From Fistulifera solaris (taxonomy: Eukaryota; Bacillariophyta; Bacillariophyceae; Naviculales; Stauroneidaceae): a stretch of DNA of 64,000 nucleotides. The stretch covers positions 1,550,001 through 1,614,000 of the forward strand of contig AP026162.1 of assembly GCA_030295235.1 (NCBI GenBank). The letters are read 5' to 3'. Under the pieces are notes generated by a model. That model did no database searches, had not been told where the DNA came from, and worked only from the letters and a program-made list of their open reading frames with translations. Shown piece after piece: positions 45,500 to 57,186 of the stretch. The first letter of the stretch is position 1; the number at the start of each line of letters is the position of its first letter. The position numbers were made by a program, and so were the translations under genes.

Positions 45500-47941
45500 A
45501 TGTATCCGTTGTTTCGTTCCGTCAAGTCGATCTGCATAGTTCTATGGACCGTGCTTTGGATCATTCCGTTGCATCATTCCTTTCATCTGACACACCGCCG
45601 ATCACAATTTGCAACGACACGGAACGCGCATGCATCTACTGGATGGTTTCCTGTCTTGGAAGTGGAACAGGAGGATGATATATTTCATGAAAACGATGCG
45701 CAGGAAATATTAGAAGCGCAGTCGGCCATTTTGGCGGCCGACTTAGCGCGCGCTCGACTGAATTCGATCGAGAAAACATCCACAATCAACGCAACCTTTA
45801 CACGCGAAATGGAACCATTCGTACGGGGTCGATTTATGGATCTAACATGTACGGCTGTGGGTGAACAGAGTCTCGAGAATTTATTCTTTGATCAATCTGC
45901 TTTGGTTCAACGTGCCGTTGAGGAGGCGTCCACCTGGGATGTTCTCCGTGGAGCCGTCCTCACCTTCCAGTCGCTGTGTGCCATGGCTACGCAAGTAGGA
46001 TTGCGGGGACCGCCGGAACAGTTAAAACGGATGGTAGCTCATTTAGACGATCGGAATGATAAAACGTTGATCGAACGAGATTTTCGACACACGTGGGACC
46101 GGGATAGTGTGCGGCGACTCAAATATAAGGTCGATCGGTCTCCCGCTCTGGATTTGCTCGCCGAACTCATGTGGAAACGAACGCCACAGGGTGCTTTTGA
46201 TTTACTTATTAGACTGGGAGCTTGGACGGAACACGAAGATCTGGCGTTACTGCGCAGTGGATTTCCATTACGATTCACCGAGGAAGAGGATGCATTGGCG
46301 AAACAAGCTTTCAAAGACGAACGTGACCCTGATGCGATGTTGGGAATTCGGAAAGATCTGAGGCATTTGAAGGTGTACACGATTGATGGCGCTTCGACAA
46401 CTGAAATCGATGACGGTCTTTCCCTAGAGACTGTATCCAAACCCGACGGGACGACGCGAAATCGGATATGGATTCACATTGCTGATGCAGACCGCTGGGC
46501 ACCGCGTGGGTCGAAGCTCTTGAAATCGCTAGGCAACGAATTACATCGTTGTATCTTCCTTTGGGATCAATATTTATGTTTCCCTCCAGCGTCAGCTCCG
46601 ACTTAATGGCGCTAAAGACCCACAGAGATTCATACGCTTTGTCATTAGCGGTTGAGCTGAACGAAGACGGATCGGTCGATCCAGACTCGTTGATGCTGAC
46701 TCCTTCGATTATTCGTGTTACATATCGCCTTACCTATGATGAGGTAGACGAAATGCTTGAAGAAGGTATTGGATATCATGAGGAATGGGAGTTAGGTGCT
46801 TTGCTCGCGGAAGCGAAAAAGCGCCGCAAATATCGCTGTGCGAATGGTTCGAGCGAACAGCTCATTCCTCGTCCCATCCCGACAGCCTCTCTGTCGGTAG
46901 ATCGCAACAATACGCTTCCAGATGAGTTTGATATTTCGTTGAGCATACAAGTCGCTTACAACTCGGGGCAGAATCAAAGCAAAGCGACACTTGAAAACCC
47001 GAATTCACCTCCCAGCTTTGAAGATCCTGTATCATCATCGTATCTTTTGGTTACCGAGGCTATGATCATGTCGGGGGAGTGCCTCGGACACTGGAAAACT
47101 AAAATAGAACACGACTATAAACAAAACAGCGGCAATGAACACGATAATACTTTGCGGCTTGCCTTTCGAGCTCAACCCAAACCAGGTAAGTGACTTGTGT
47201 CTCCTTATGACCAAGCTCTTCCAAGCGTCTCAACGCTCGTTTCCAGAGTTTCTACAGAGATTGCGAGAATACAAAACGTTTTTAGATTTATTAGAACAGA
47301 ATGTCGGCGATGGTTATTGTCACGCCTGGTACGGCCGCCGTTTTTTGCAAGGTGCAAAAGTATCGGAAACCAAAATGCCCCACGCCGGACTCGGTCTTAG
47401 TAGCTATGTGCAATGGAGTAGCCCGATCCGCCGTTTCTCCGATCTGCAAGTCCATTCTTGCATCAAACGATATCTGCGGAGAAACCGTGTCTATGAGTTA
47501 TGGAAAGCGGGAGAGAGTATTCCGGACGGACTTACTTCACTAGATCTTGGTCTTCCGCAAGGTTTCGAGGATGAGAGCGGCCGACTAAAACCGCCAACAG
47601 CACCAATAAAGACAGATATGCTGGACAACGATATTGATTTCATGGAAGGAGGAGGCTTATTGGGTGCCGCAAGAAATCTCCAGAGACGGTCCCAGGAGTA
47701 TTGGCACTTTGAGTACATTCGCCGAGCATATGTTGCTGACCCTGGGAAGGTCTATGATGCTGTAATCCTTGGTCTTGTCGATCCCGCGAAGCGTCAACAT
47801 GCTATATATGTTTATGAGCTTGGTTTGGAACACCGCTACACCTCACCAGCTGGCATACTAGATGCAGGTGTCAAATTGAGACTCTTGGTGGATGATGTCT
47901 CTCCACGGCACGGATTACTATCATTCGTCCGCACAATGTAA
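45500..47941 (+). CDS. RNase II/R family exoribonuclease (RNB domain), probably organellar
   Basis: Exons 45500-47185 and 47247-47941 (61 bp intron), 793 aa. The N-terminus has a hydrophobic signal-like segment (VLWTVLWIIPLHHSF) pointing to plastid or secretory entry. The RNB catalytic core shows KVYTIDGASTTEIDDGLSLE (metal-binding Asp cluster), RIWIHIADADRWAPRGSKLL, then ARQRITSLYLPLGSIFMFP, ESYALSL-like SYALSLAVEL, VTEAMIMSGECLG, and SSYVQWSSPIRRFSDLQVH with the conserved Arg-rich SPIRRFSDL. The fold degrades RNA 3' to 5'. One A short in 46523-46525 shifts the frame at LLK/ARQR. Tail-to-tail with the patatin gene, 21 bp apart. Confidence 0.88.
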
Positions 47942-47962
47942 CATTTAATCATGATTGTAACT

Positions 47963-48770
47963 TTACTGCAGCGACGCTGCATTTGTTTGTGACAATCGTT
48001 TCTGCTCTTCGGCTACCCATCGCTCGGCGTCTTGCCAGCCTTCTTCGTATACAGATGTCAAATCTTTCCTCGACGTTGCTTGCGTCGCAATGCGAAAGAG
48101 ACGCTCGAGCTGGCCATCGCCTTCCGCACGTGGAGAAATACAGTCTTTTAAAAGCGAGGCATCCAAGCCTATTTTGTCTTTGGGAAAACAAGTGACAGTA
48201 ATTGTGCGATCGACGTCAATGTTGGCTACCGCAAAGTCTGGGCAACCGAAGCGCTCCCTCGGAACGGTGAAGTAGCCATCCACGAGCAGGCGAGGGTAGC
48301 CCTCCGACGTGTCCAAATGGAAAGGTAAATTGGTTGTAAAGAACGGAAACATTGAGGGAATGACACACCGAGCGAACAAGCTCGCTACGGTTGTTGAATT
48401 GTGTTTGAAGTATGTTGCGCGCTCGAGGAAACACCTCTCGATATGCGATCCCTGTAATACCAGGCCGTGACATGGCGTCCTCGAACCTCTCTTCCGTGAG
48501 GAGTTCATCGAGTTTTTCTCTCAGCAAAGGCAAGAGCCGCCCCCGAGCTCCTCCCATTTGTTCACAGCGATCGGAAATATCAATGGTCGCCTCTAAAACT
48601 TGGGCAGACGGCACTCGACTCGCGTGACTAGCACACGCAATGGCTCCGGCGGATGAGCCGGCGATAGGCGTCTCTGGGGTCAACATCTGATGGTACTCGA
48701 GAGCGCCAATCACGCCGACATGATAGGGAAGCAACAGTCCTCCCGGAGAGAACGAGAACCCAGTCTTCAT
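47963..48770 (-). CDS. Patatin-like phospholipase
   Basis: 268 aa from ATG 48770; an in-frame GTG is rejected. MKTGFSFSPGGLLLPYHVG carries the oxyanion-hole glycines. AGSSAGAIACASHAS contains the GxSxG nucleophile (Ser40). The partner Asp sits in LLVDGYF late in the protein, giving the Ser-Asp dyad of patatin/PNPLA lipases. CVIPSMFPFF precedes it, as in the family (cAIPg.fPp). It likely hydrolyses acyl chains from membrane lipids or triacylglycerol. A one-base difference near 48375 splits the frame. Confidence 0.82.
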
Positions 48771-48983
48771 CTTTGTAAAGGCTATTTGGTAGGCGAATGA
48801 ACTGCAATGCTTCACCACAAAAGCGAAAATTTTCGATAGGTCGAACCGCCGTGTAAAAGCAATATGAGTTATAACAGTAAAAAGCGGCGTGGCGCTTTTC
48901 TCAGGAAAACCGTGTCCCGTGATTTGATACTACACTCAATCTTAGTGTAATGCTTTCGTTTCCAGCCTGTGAGTCACGAGTCT

Positions 48984-49262
48984 TTAAAGTGGGTGCAGTC
49001 TGTCCGTGCGTCCTCTGCGACATTTATCAGCCACACTGCGACGCAGACCGACACCAGAGTACCGCTCCGAAATCTCCTTTACTTTTGAATAAGACACTAA
49101 CATTTCTGGTACTTTGATGTCTAGTGTGCTCAAACCGTGCTTTTCAGCCAAAAATGCAAGGGCATAACACAGGATTTTTTGCCGCTTTTTTTCACCCTCA
49201 TTTTGTATTATTGAGCGACCTTTTGAAGCAGATAAACGATATACTTCTCGATTTTTCTGCAT
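48984..49262 (-). CDS. Small hypothetical protein
   Basis: 92 aa from ATG 49262, Lys/Arg-rich. It contains a helical block KKRQKILCYALAFLAEKHGLS and LDIKVPEMLVSYSKVKEISERY. No family recognised. It could be a small gene, or an exon or relic of a larger one. The surrounding 48771-49635 shows nothing else. Confidence 0.35.
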   Translation of the reverse strand: MQKNREVYRLSASKGRSIIQNEGEKKRQKILCYALAFLAEKHGLSTLDIKVPEMLVSYSKVKEISERYSGVGLRRSVADKCRRGRTDRLHPL

Positions 49263-49635
49263 TTAATTATAGTCATGCGATTAAGAAGGCGTAAATGAAG
49301 GATGCGCGTGAAAAAATGGATTGAGTAAGGGCTTAATTCCTTCATTAGAGGGTGGATTTGCCCAGTGGTTCTTGTCTCCTCCGAGCATGATCTTACCAGC
49401 AGCTCGACGATGGCTTAATTTCGGCCGAAGAGGGACATGATCTTGTAGAAATAGCTACAGATACGAGGCTAGAGGAGATGGGGGATACGATTGTTTACTG
49501 TAATCATTTGTCATCGCGAATCTGGACCGCCGTAGATACTGATTTACTAGATAGTAGACCTAGTACGGCGCTGGGGCGATGTTCTTCGAGATTGGGACCA
49601 TCTCTGTAGATTTTTCAGACGCCAAAATCACATTG

Positions 49636-51248
49636 TCAGATGTTTGCTATCCTAGCAAACGCTACCCATGTCACCCGATGTGATTGTCTCATCAGGGCAC
49701 AGCGCAAATAGCGACTCGTAAGAGTCCTGTCCGTGACAGGAAGCCAAAAATTAAGCTCACCATTCTGATGACCATATTGCGCAGCATCGTGTGCCTTTAC
49801 TTGCGTCCAAGCAGGCCCAGGTTGCAGACGTAATGTAGGAGGCCGTTGGTAGTAAAAGGTGACGTCCTGTTGGTCTTCGGCAACACCAGCGGATACTAGG
49901 CGTCTCTTCAGATAGGGCAAAACAACTTCCAAAAGAAATTTATCGAATAAATCCAGAAATTCATTGTCTTCCACAATAAAATCTGAAAGATATTTTTGGG
50001 CACTTTCACACTGTCCTCCATTGACCTCGCGCCATGTTGATGGTACAGCTAGAACGAAATCTTCCAAACGACGTTCTGCACTTTCCGTCGAACGAAATTC
50101 TCCAACAGTGTTTGAGTCGCACCATGAGAGCAAGCGTATCAGCGCTCCCTTTACATCATAATTTTCCAAGTCGTATTCAAACACTTCTTCCTTTCGAACG
50201 TCATCCAGAAGCCAGGTGGTACCAGTTTCCTACCCGTCGCTGGTTTGGGATTTGGATCGTGTGTTCGCTTGAACGGTGCAAACTTCCACGCGATGCGCGG
50301 ATGATTTGAGCGTGGGTATGCCGCAATTGTAAACGAACACCAATAATCTCTCTTCGTCTTGTGGCTTTTTCGCGTACGGGTCTACATCTACGAACGGTGC
50401 TTCTATCCTTAACGCCGCCTTGGAATTGTTGCGCACACAATAAATGACGCCGTTGCTGGCCACCACTCCTCCTTCCCACTTTGCTAAACCTTGCACAGGG
50501 CACGGCAATGGCCACGTCGTGACATCTTCGGACCTGTAATCAATCTGAAGAACACTTTCGGCACCCAGCGGGATCGCGAACACCATGCGCTTATGCTTGA
50601 GTGTCAATCCATTTTGCCACTTGTTTTGACAAATGCGCTCCATCTGTTCATTAAAAATGTTGAGGCCAATATTCCGAACAGTCCGTGTCGCCGTGTCTAC
50701 TTGGAGTACATATTCGCTCCCGCTGGGGAAGCAATAGACTTTGCCATCCATGCCCGTCATGGCACCCATATACTTGTACTTTCCACCCGTTCGATGGCGT
50801 CCGGTTTGAATCGCATCATTCGTTACTTCCGTTAATATCGGCTCCGGATCGGATGGTTCAACAAAATGAACTGAATCAGCATTCGCTGGAACTGAAACGT
50901 TCGTCCCATCCGGTGCGGCCGACGCTCCGTGCCATTTGTGACCTCCATTGCCATAATCTCCGTGCAATGTAATTTTATCCGGCGCCATGATCCGTATAAC
51001 ATGAGGTGAATTGTGAGGTATACCAAAATTCGCTCCATCTTGATTCCCGACCACCCCGCCGTACCATTAACAGCGTCCAGCAATTGATATGCCGCTGACA
51101 AATCTCGATCGCCTACTTTACCGCGAGAAAAATGCCTAGTGCATGAAGGTAAAGACAGAACGAGCAGAAAAGGGGGTCTGTGTCTGTGTCTGTGTCTGCG
51201 AGCTTTGGAATACCATAGGATCAGCCTTGGAATATCTTTCTGTCTCAT
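49636..51248 (-). CDS. Beta-propeller plus dioxygenase-like protein, possibly disrupted
   Basis: ATG at 51248 begins a signal-like, His/Arg-repeat N-terminus (RRHRHRHRPPF). From about residue 60 three or four repeats with the pattern DGxVYCxPxxxxxVLxID follow (KVYCFPSGSEYVLQVD, GVIYCVRNNSKAALRIE), a beta-propeller type. One base is missing in C run 51054-51057. After an in-frame TAG (50232-50230) the same frame continues with DVRKEEVFEYDLENYD, then LRLQPGPAWTQVKAHDAAQYGHQNGELNFWLP. The latter resembles 2-oxoglutarate/phytanoyl-CoA dioxygenase-type proteins (His-x-Asp-like HDA). The C-terminus after WLPVTD looks truncated. Either two adjacent genes, a fusion with a nonsense codon, or a decayed gene. 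Confidence 0.5.
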
Positions 51249-52045
51249 AGCGTTTGCCGAGGTAAACCTCGGGAAGAAAATCGATACTTCGGTGAATTGA
51301 AAGCGTTGATGAGACAGGCAGGTGACGATCTACTCATCAAACGGACACAACCTGATACTCAGAAATATGTATTTACTTTGGCGCTCAAGATCGAAGTCCA
51401 TTAAGCACCGGTCAACATCACGCCAGGGTTCGGATCAAGAAACGCTCTGCTGATGATTCTCCCCCAAACCTGCTCTTCTACATTCGGCTATCCCTCCGCA
51501 GCTAACACAATATGCCTTGCCTCTTCGATTCTAGACACAAACCTCCAAGCCGTGAAGCTCCCTTCGTAGCACGTACCGCAAAGCGGTTGATAGAACACAG
51601 TTCGTTCTGTGATGCCCAGTCTTTCTCAATTCGACTTGCGTATTGGTTTCATTGTGCTGTATTCAATGTTCGCCTTTAAAGTCCTGTCTTTAGCTGTATG
51701 AGGTACATGTTCGATTGCCGATCGCGCAAGTAGATTCGTGAATTTTCTGCGGGCTTTGTTTTATGAAGCAATGCGTTTGAGCAGCGTCTGATCGACCAAA
51801 GCAGTTTGCTTTAGTCGCTAGTATTGAAAAATAGCGTTAACGTTTTAAAAGAGTGAATGCACCGAATGAACAATAATGATCACATCAACCGCCGAACCGA
51901 TCCTTGGGGCGGATAACACAGCTGCGGCCACATCTCCCGGCTCCCGGTCCCTTCCTCAAAACATTGTCTTATTCAATCATCTTTTCTTTTGAGTAAGTAT
52001 TATGATTTCTTGATTTATTGTGGAGCCAGGTCATTTCCTATAAGA

Positions 52046-52521
52046 AATAATAAGATGTAAGCTGCAGAGCTATTACGCGATGGAGCAAAATGAAGCCTTT
52101 CGTCCGATTTTGCCTTACAATCCCCTTGCAAAATGTTACGGATTTCACTTAACCAAAACGACATTTCCCAGATGGATTATATTTAGCTGGCGAAAACCAT
52201 TTATGAACTATAGTCGATTGTGTAGGCGGAAAGCCATAAAGTGGCGACGGTCTCCCTCTAAGTCATTAAGGTTATTCAACTTTTAGATCAAATAACCTTA
52301 ATTAATTGAGCAAAAACAGATCCCTTTATGGTTTTCCGCCTACACAACCGACTATAGTTCATAAATGGTTTTTGAGAGCTAAATAAAATCCATCTGAGAA
52401 ATGTCGTTTTAACTAAGTGAAATCCGTAACATTTTGCAAGGGGATTGTAAGGCAAAATTTCGGACGAAAGGCTTCATTATTTTGCTTCATCACGCAACTC
52501 TGCAGCCTATATCTTGTTATT
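52046..52521. mobile_element. Fold-back / MITE-like inverted repeat element
   Basis: Two arms of about 215-225 bp in inverted orientation, 52046-52262 and 52295-52521, around a short AT-rich centre. Matching phrases include GCAAAATGAAGCCTTTCGTC, CAAAATGTTACGGATTTCAC and CGACTATAGTTCATAAATGG (right arm; left arm as complement). Arms differ by scattered substitutions and small indels, so the element is not young. No coding capacity. Target-site duplication is not evident. This is the shape of a non-autonomous DNA transposon. Confidence 0.85.
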
Positions 52522-52677
52522 CAATGGAAGAAATGCCCCGGCTTCACGCTTGCTTTTAAACAAACTCTAAGAGATCTGGATCTTGCGCATCTATCGCAGC
52601 AATCACTTTTCCGCAGCAAATCGAGACTGCTCTCTAAGCATCGCTTCATAAATCAGGCGCACACGCATGAACCGAAT

Positions 52678-52880
52678 ATGACGGGTTTTTCCAAGAACGC
52701 TGTACTCTACGGACAAGTCGTGGTGGGTCCTCCTGGGGCGGGAAAAACGACGTATTGCAACTTGCAACGGTATGCAACAATATTTGTGTCTGCTGCAACG
52801 CAATGCGTGGGTGATGAATATGGATAGCGAACGATCCGGGCGATTTGTATGAAACAGTACCTTGTATTTGATGTACGACA
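52678..52880 (+). pseudogene. GPN-loop GTPase fragment
   Basis: From ATG 52678: MTGFSKNAVLYGQVVVG then PPGAGKTTYCN, the P-loop of GPN-type GTPases (GPN2 or GPN3, RNA polymerase II assembly). After TTYCN a 7 bp duplication (TTGCAAC) shifts the frame. The expected continuation GMQQYLCLLQRNAWVMNMD is readable in the next frame, then NDPGDLYETVPCI in another. Similarity ends near 52880. At least three small lesions outside homopolymers and missing G3-G5 motifs mark it as a decayed 5' fragment beside the fold-back element. Confidence 0.75.
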
Positions 52881-53398
52881 CGACTCGGATTGATCGGCTC
52901 TTTCGGATAAAACGCGAATTATGAAGCCTCAATCCAATGACGCGGTCTCATTTCAGAGCAACGAAGCAGGTTAAACAAGATGCGGCCCAACTTGAAGAGG
53001 CTGCGCTTGTCTACTTAGTAAATAATGCTTTATTTCCGACCGCTTTTTTTGTTGCATTATACCTTCATTTCGAGTGGATGCCTCGAAAAATGACGGCACG
53101 TCTACACTATTGGAAACGATTTTGAGCTGTTGTAAACGAAAAATATCTATTGGGACCCAAGCACTGCTCTGCAATATCGCCTGAAACCCAACGTGTTGAC
53201 TGGCTCGTCAGGATGAGGCGCGGAATATAAATCCTCAGACACAATATTAGGACGAAGCATTTTGACCAGTTCCATAGGGTAAAGGGTCGCTCGATGTTCA
53301 TCATAATTGTCATATTAGTACATCATAAGGAGTTTTACTATAGTGTTACGTTGACCTAATATATAGATCTACAACGCTTTAAGAATTGTTGCTAATCG

Positions 53399-54874
53399 TT
53401 ATACCTTCCAAATAAAAGCGTCCCCGTCCATTGAGGCGCCGCATAAGCAGCTCCCGTCCTCATTAAAGGACAGATGGTTCAGCGTGGTTGAAGTGCCCAG
53501 TCTATCGGTCAACGCGACTTGATAGTTGCTTCGATCCATGTCAAACTTTCGTTTCCGACTGGAAAAATTTAACTCGTCAACCTTCAGCTCATCAATTTCT
53601 AAGTTGGATTCGTGCACAGCTGCGACACAACCCATGTCCGCACATAATGAAGAGACAGGAGCGCTGGAACCCACATACTTTCGCTCAAGACATTGCAATT
53701 TAACACCGCGGAGAGTATCCAGAAGGAAATCTTGGCGAACATGCTCACACTTCTTAGTGACTAGCGCCGAGACCAGTACTCGGTCTCCGCCGACTGCTGA
53801 AAGCTTGTATTGCGTCACATCCTGACCCTTGGATGATATCAGATTGTCATAAGAAGAAATTGGTGAAGAGGGACAGGCGACATCCTTGGGATAAGCCGGT
53901 AGTAGGATTTCGCTGCAAAAGGATCTTGTGTTTCGTAGATCCCATACACAAACAACCGTCCGGGCAAGGTTTTCCTGAACGGTTGCTACGCTTCTGTCTG
54001 TAAGAAAGCAGCCTCCTTTAAAATCCATCATTGTATCCTTCTTTTCATCCATGGAGAAGTAGATTGCGTTCTGTGACAAATTAAAGCGTGTATCACAAAG
54101 AGTAACACCAAAATAATCATTAGGATCTCCCATGTGCAAAGCTTGAATATTTCCTGTCATATGTTCCCAAAAGTCCCAGCACTGAATGGACTGTAGCGGC
54201 TGACAATCCAAATTATCCCATTGGTATATTTCCGGCAGAGCTGTCGATAAGAACGGGTCGTCTATTTGTTCTTGCAAACTAGCAAACCTGCCATGATAGC
54301 GACGCATTGCTCTTCTAGCTGTCCAGCCTTTTCGTATGAAATTAGAATTGTGATTGGCTGTCATATTGACTTTCTTTTCGAGGAACTGGTTGGTTGTCCC
54401 TGTGCTCCACCACTTTGTTGACTGGATTGGTGTCGACGATGGCTTGCCGTATTCGGTGTCGTACACCTGAAGATCGCCTGTAGGCATGCCTACCGCGATT
54501 GATTGTCCTCTATCAAAGCTACGACATTCGAAATGACGAAAAATCCAGTTGGAGGACGGAAAACTTCCCAGTTTCAAAGAACATTCCAGTGTTGTCTTGT
54601 CGTTACAGACCTTCTCCTTCAAGCGAATGATATCTAAGGTCCCATTCGACGAGCACGCCATGATTGTATCGCGGTTATCAACAAACCAGCAACCACAATA
54701 GGGACTCATGGACGAATTTCTATACACATGATCCACATTGTTGCGATGTGCTGCGATCTTTTCGCGGAAACGCCTCTTCACGAGTTTGTTGGCGAAATCT
54801 TTTCTGGATTTTTGCGACCCCCTATGCGTGTAAATTGTGTCAGTTGTCTCAAACAGGTTGGTGGAACTCTTCAT
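53399..54874 (-). CDS. WD40-like protein, unidentified
   Basis: 491 aa, ATG 54874, single intact exon. Degenerate WD repeats are seen as CGCWFVDNRDTIMACSSNGTLDIIRL, RGQSIAVGMPTGDLQVYD, CVWDLRN and the final HLSFNEDGSCLCGASMDGDAFIWKV. A long non-repeat insertion in the middle (FIRKGWTARRAMRRYHGRF) is basic. It might be a DCAF-type substrate receptor of CUL4 ligases, but I cannot place it. There is no signal peptide. Confidence 0.6.
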   Translation of the reverse strand: MKSSTNLFETTDTIYTHRGSQKSRKDFANKLVKRRFREKIAAHRNNVDHVYRNSSMSPYCGCWFVDNRDTIMACSSNGTLDIIRLKEKVCNDKTTLECSLKLGSFPSSNWIFRHFECRSFDRGQSIAVGMPTGDLQVYDTEYGKPSSTPIQSTKWWSTGTTNQFLEKKVNMTANHNSNFIRKGWTARRAMRRYHGRFASLQEQIDDPFLSTALPEIYQWDNLDCQPLQSIQCWDFWEHMTGNIQALHMGDPNDYFGVTLCDTRFNLSQNAIYFSMDEKKDTMMDFKGGCFLTDRSVATVQENLARTVVCVWDLRNTRSFCSEILLPAYPKDVACPSSPISSYDNLISSKGQDVTQYKLSAVGGDRVLVSALVTKKCEHVRQDFLLDTLRGVKLQCLERKYVGSSAPVSSLCADMGCVAAVHESNLEIDELKVDELNFSSRKRKFDMDRSNYQVALTDRLGTSTTLNHLSFNEDGSCLCGASMDGDAFIWKV

Positions 54875-55212
54875 GATAGCAGTTCCTTCTTTCCATTTGT
54901 TCAAATTCTTATTAACGTTCCGCTTTCGTCGTCATTGTCGATCGTCAAATCGTTTTATGCATCGTCGCATTTTTTGGTGTGAAAAATGGCATGTCTGGCT
55001 TACGTTAGTCCGGTACTCGTAAACCTATTACATTTATCCGTTGAAGATCATTTCGGTCACGACCATGTTTCGGTCTAAGGCTTATTAGTGCCACAAGACT
55101 ACAACACAGCAGACAGCAAAGCAGCTCGCACCTCGCATGCTGCTCCTCCCATTTGTTGACTGCAAAAGGCAACTACTCCCAACAAAATATCGGCGCATTG
55201 CAAAAGAAGACC
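54875..55212. other. Divergent intergenic region
   Basis: About 340 bp between the WD-like gene and BUB3. No feature recognised. Confidence 0.35.
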
Positions 55213-56329
55213 ATGGAAGCCCCTGAAACTGCCCCCGAAGCAATTGCTCTTCCCGATCCCCCAACCGATGGTATCACGAGTCTCCGATACTTGTTAGGCG
55301 CACCGAAATCACTGTTAGCGTCGACCAGTTGGGATGGAAGCGTGCGAGTACACGATACCTCAGAACAACGGCGCGTTTTCTCTCATGCGATGGAATGTGG
55401 TCCTTTGTTAAGTCTGACGACGATTGACAGTAATGATCATCGACATTCGGTAGTAACAGGTGGGATGGACGGGTCCATCCGATCGGTTGATTTAGAGACG
55501 TCGGCTGCTGAGATCATCGGAAGTCACATGGAAAGTGAGACTCCTTCCTGCTCGTGCCTCCTTTCCTTAGCGGATTCCAGTTCTCCATCGCTGATTGCCT
55601 CGGCAGGATGGGACCAGCAATTTCATATCTGGGATATTCGTAAGAAGGGAAAACCCGCTGTGACTGTTGCTCTCCCGGGCAAAGCCTATTCGATGGATCT
55701 AGACCCCAAACACAATCGCGTTGCCCTGGCAACTTCGGGGCGGCGTACTTGCTTCATAGATATACGCAGTGGTACGGAGGCAGAGCTCGTACTGGATCGC
55801 GAATCCACCCTCAAATATCAGATGAGATGTATTCGATTCTTTCCGGAAGGTGATGGCATTGCGGTGGGCTCTGTCGAAGGCCGAGTGGCGGTCGAATACT
55901 TGGAGGAATTAGTTCCCAAATCCAATGCCAAGTTGAGTAAATATGCATTCAAGTGTCATCGATCCGGCGATGTTGTGTATCCCGTGAACTGCATCGAGTT
56001 TCATCCACGGTTCGGCACCTTTGCCACTGCTGGTTGTGATGGATGTGTCGGTAAGTGCTTTATCATGTCATAAATTTCTCTGATGATGTTTTCTCACGTT
56101 GATGAGCCCGGCCTTCTCAGCGCTTTGGGATGGGCAAAATAAAAAGAAATTGACGACGTTGCCCAAACTGCCGACATCCATCTCCGCGCTCGCGTTCAAC
56201 AGAGACGGCCAAGAGCTGGCGATCGCTTCGAGCTATACCTTTGAAGATGGCGAACGCGAACACCCTCATGACGAAATCTATATTAGAAAGATGCTTGACT
56301 CCGAGTGCATGCCAAAAACTGCAAAGTAA
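55213..56329 (+). CDS. BUB3: Spindle checkpoint WD40 protein BUB3
   Basis: Exons 55213-56050 and 56121-56329, 70 bp intron, 348 aa; start ATG 55213 (MEAPETAPEA). Blades: PPTDGITSLRYL with LASTSWDGSVRVHD, VVTGGMDGSIRSVDLE, IASAGWDQQFHIWDIRK, VALATSGRRTCFIDIR, and the BUB3 signature YAFKCHR then [33 protein letters not shown] (split by the intron after GCV). The end, LAIASSYTFEDGEREHP, is also family-typical. It binds BUB1/BUBR1 and MELT repeats at kinetochores. Confidence 0.93.
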
Positions 56330-56424
56330 TATGAAACGGTCTTACAAGTCAATTAGTCAAATGGTAAAAGCTACCAAGCACGGTTATCCTGTCGATACTC
56401 CCTGTCATGAAGGAGCGGAATAGT

Positions 56425-57186
56425 TTATATTAAACCTACGGCTTCAGCAAATCGGTTCATTTTTCGCTGCGTCGATTCGGTGACTTCGTCCCAGTAATTC
56501 ATTATCGAGCTTCGTTTTAACGTTTCTTGGCGTTGTTGCCTAATCTTCAACGCTTCCAACCAAGCTTGATTCACCTCATCCGTCGAAAACCCTCGGTGCT
56601 TCTCCAGTATTTGCTTACGGTCCTTGTACGAAAGCTTCAATTCTTTCCGTTTGCGCCTTGGTTCTCGGTCTCTTTCATACTCGTCTAAACTAATCTTTTT
56701 CGTGATTTCTTGTGAATAATCGAGTGACACAGGAGGACCTGATACAGCGGAAGGATGATCTCCAAGTGTCATGTAAAATTCGTGTATTTCCAAGCAATCG
56801 AATCCTACCGACCGTCGATTCGATGGGGCTGGATCTGGTTCTTCTGTGCAACGTTTTGACGATATGAAAGGTGCGCAATGGCAGTTCGCGCACCCCTCCA
56901 TGAGAACATTCGAAAGCTGTTCGAAGAAGCCGACCGGAACTTCTACTCCTTCGTCAATTGTCTCATTATAGTCGCATTTGCTTTCTTCTAATATCGCGTC
57001 GTCGTTGCTCTCGGCGGTCGCTTTGTTTGGGAATTCACAATTCATTTTAAGGACAACGCGTTGTTCCCTGTCGGTTAAATATTCTACTTCTATACTCCCA
57101 ACAAGTTGCGCATCCGTGTAGTTTTCCACCAGCCGTATTGTCGTCCGCTCGGGCTCCGCCGATCGTCTTTGGTCTTTTGATATCAT
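56425..57186 (-). CDS. Diatom hypothetical with basic C-terminal motif
   Basis: 253 aa from ATG 57186. The C-terminal half holds VGFDCLEIHEFYMTLGDHPSA, GPPVSLDYSQE and a long basic helical stretch (EPRRKRKELKLSYKDRKQIL), followed by an acidic-basic coil. From memory this FxxVxIREFxxxLGDNPS-GPPVxL pattern recurs in many diatom proteins of unknown function. The N-terminal half is acidic with a Cys cluster (CANCHC). No enzyme domain. Convergent with BUB3 (95 bp gap). Confidence 0.7.
   Translation of the reverse strand: MISKDQRRSAEPERTTIRLVENYTDAQLVGSIEVEYLTDREQRVVLKMNCEFPNKATAESNDDAILEESKCDYNETIDEGVEVPVGFFEQLSNVLMEGCANCHCAPFISSKRCTEEPDPAPSNRRSVGFDCLEIHEFYMTLGDHPSAVSGPPVSLDYSQEITKKISLDEYERDREPRRKRKELKLSYKDRKQILEKHRGFSTDEVNQAWLEALKIRQQRQETLKRSSIMNYWDEVTESTQRKMNRFAEAVGLI

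Larger units (their letters stand above)
51249..53398. other. Gene-poor stretch
   Basis: Apart from the fold-back element and the GPTase-type fragment described separately, no gene or RNA is recognised. 51260-52040 and 52900-53398 are ordinary AT-rich intergenic DNA. Confidence 0.45.
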
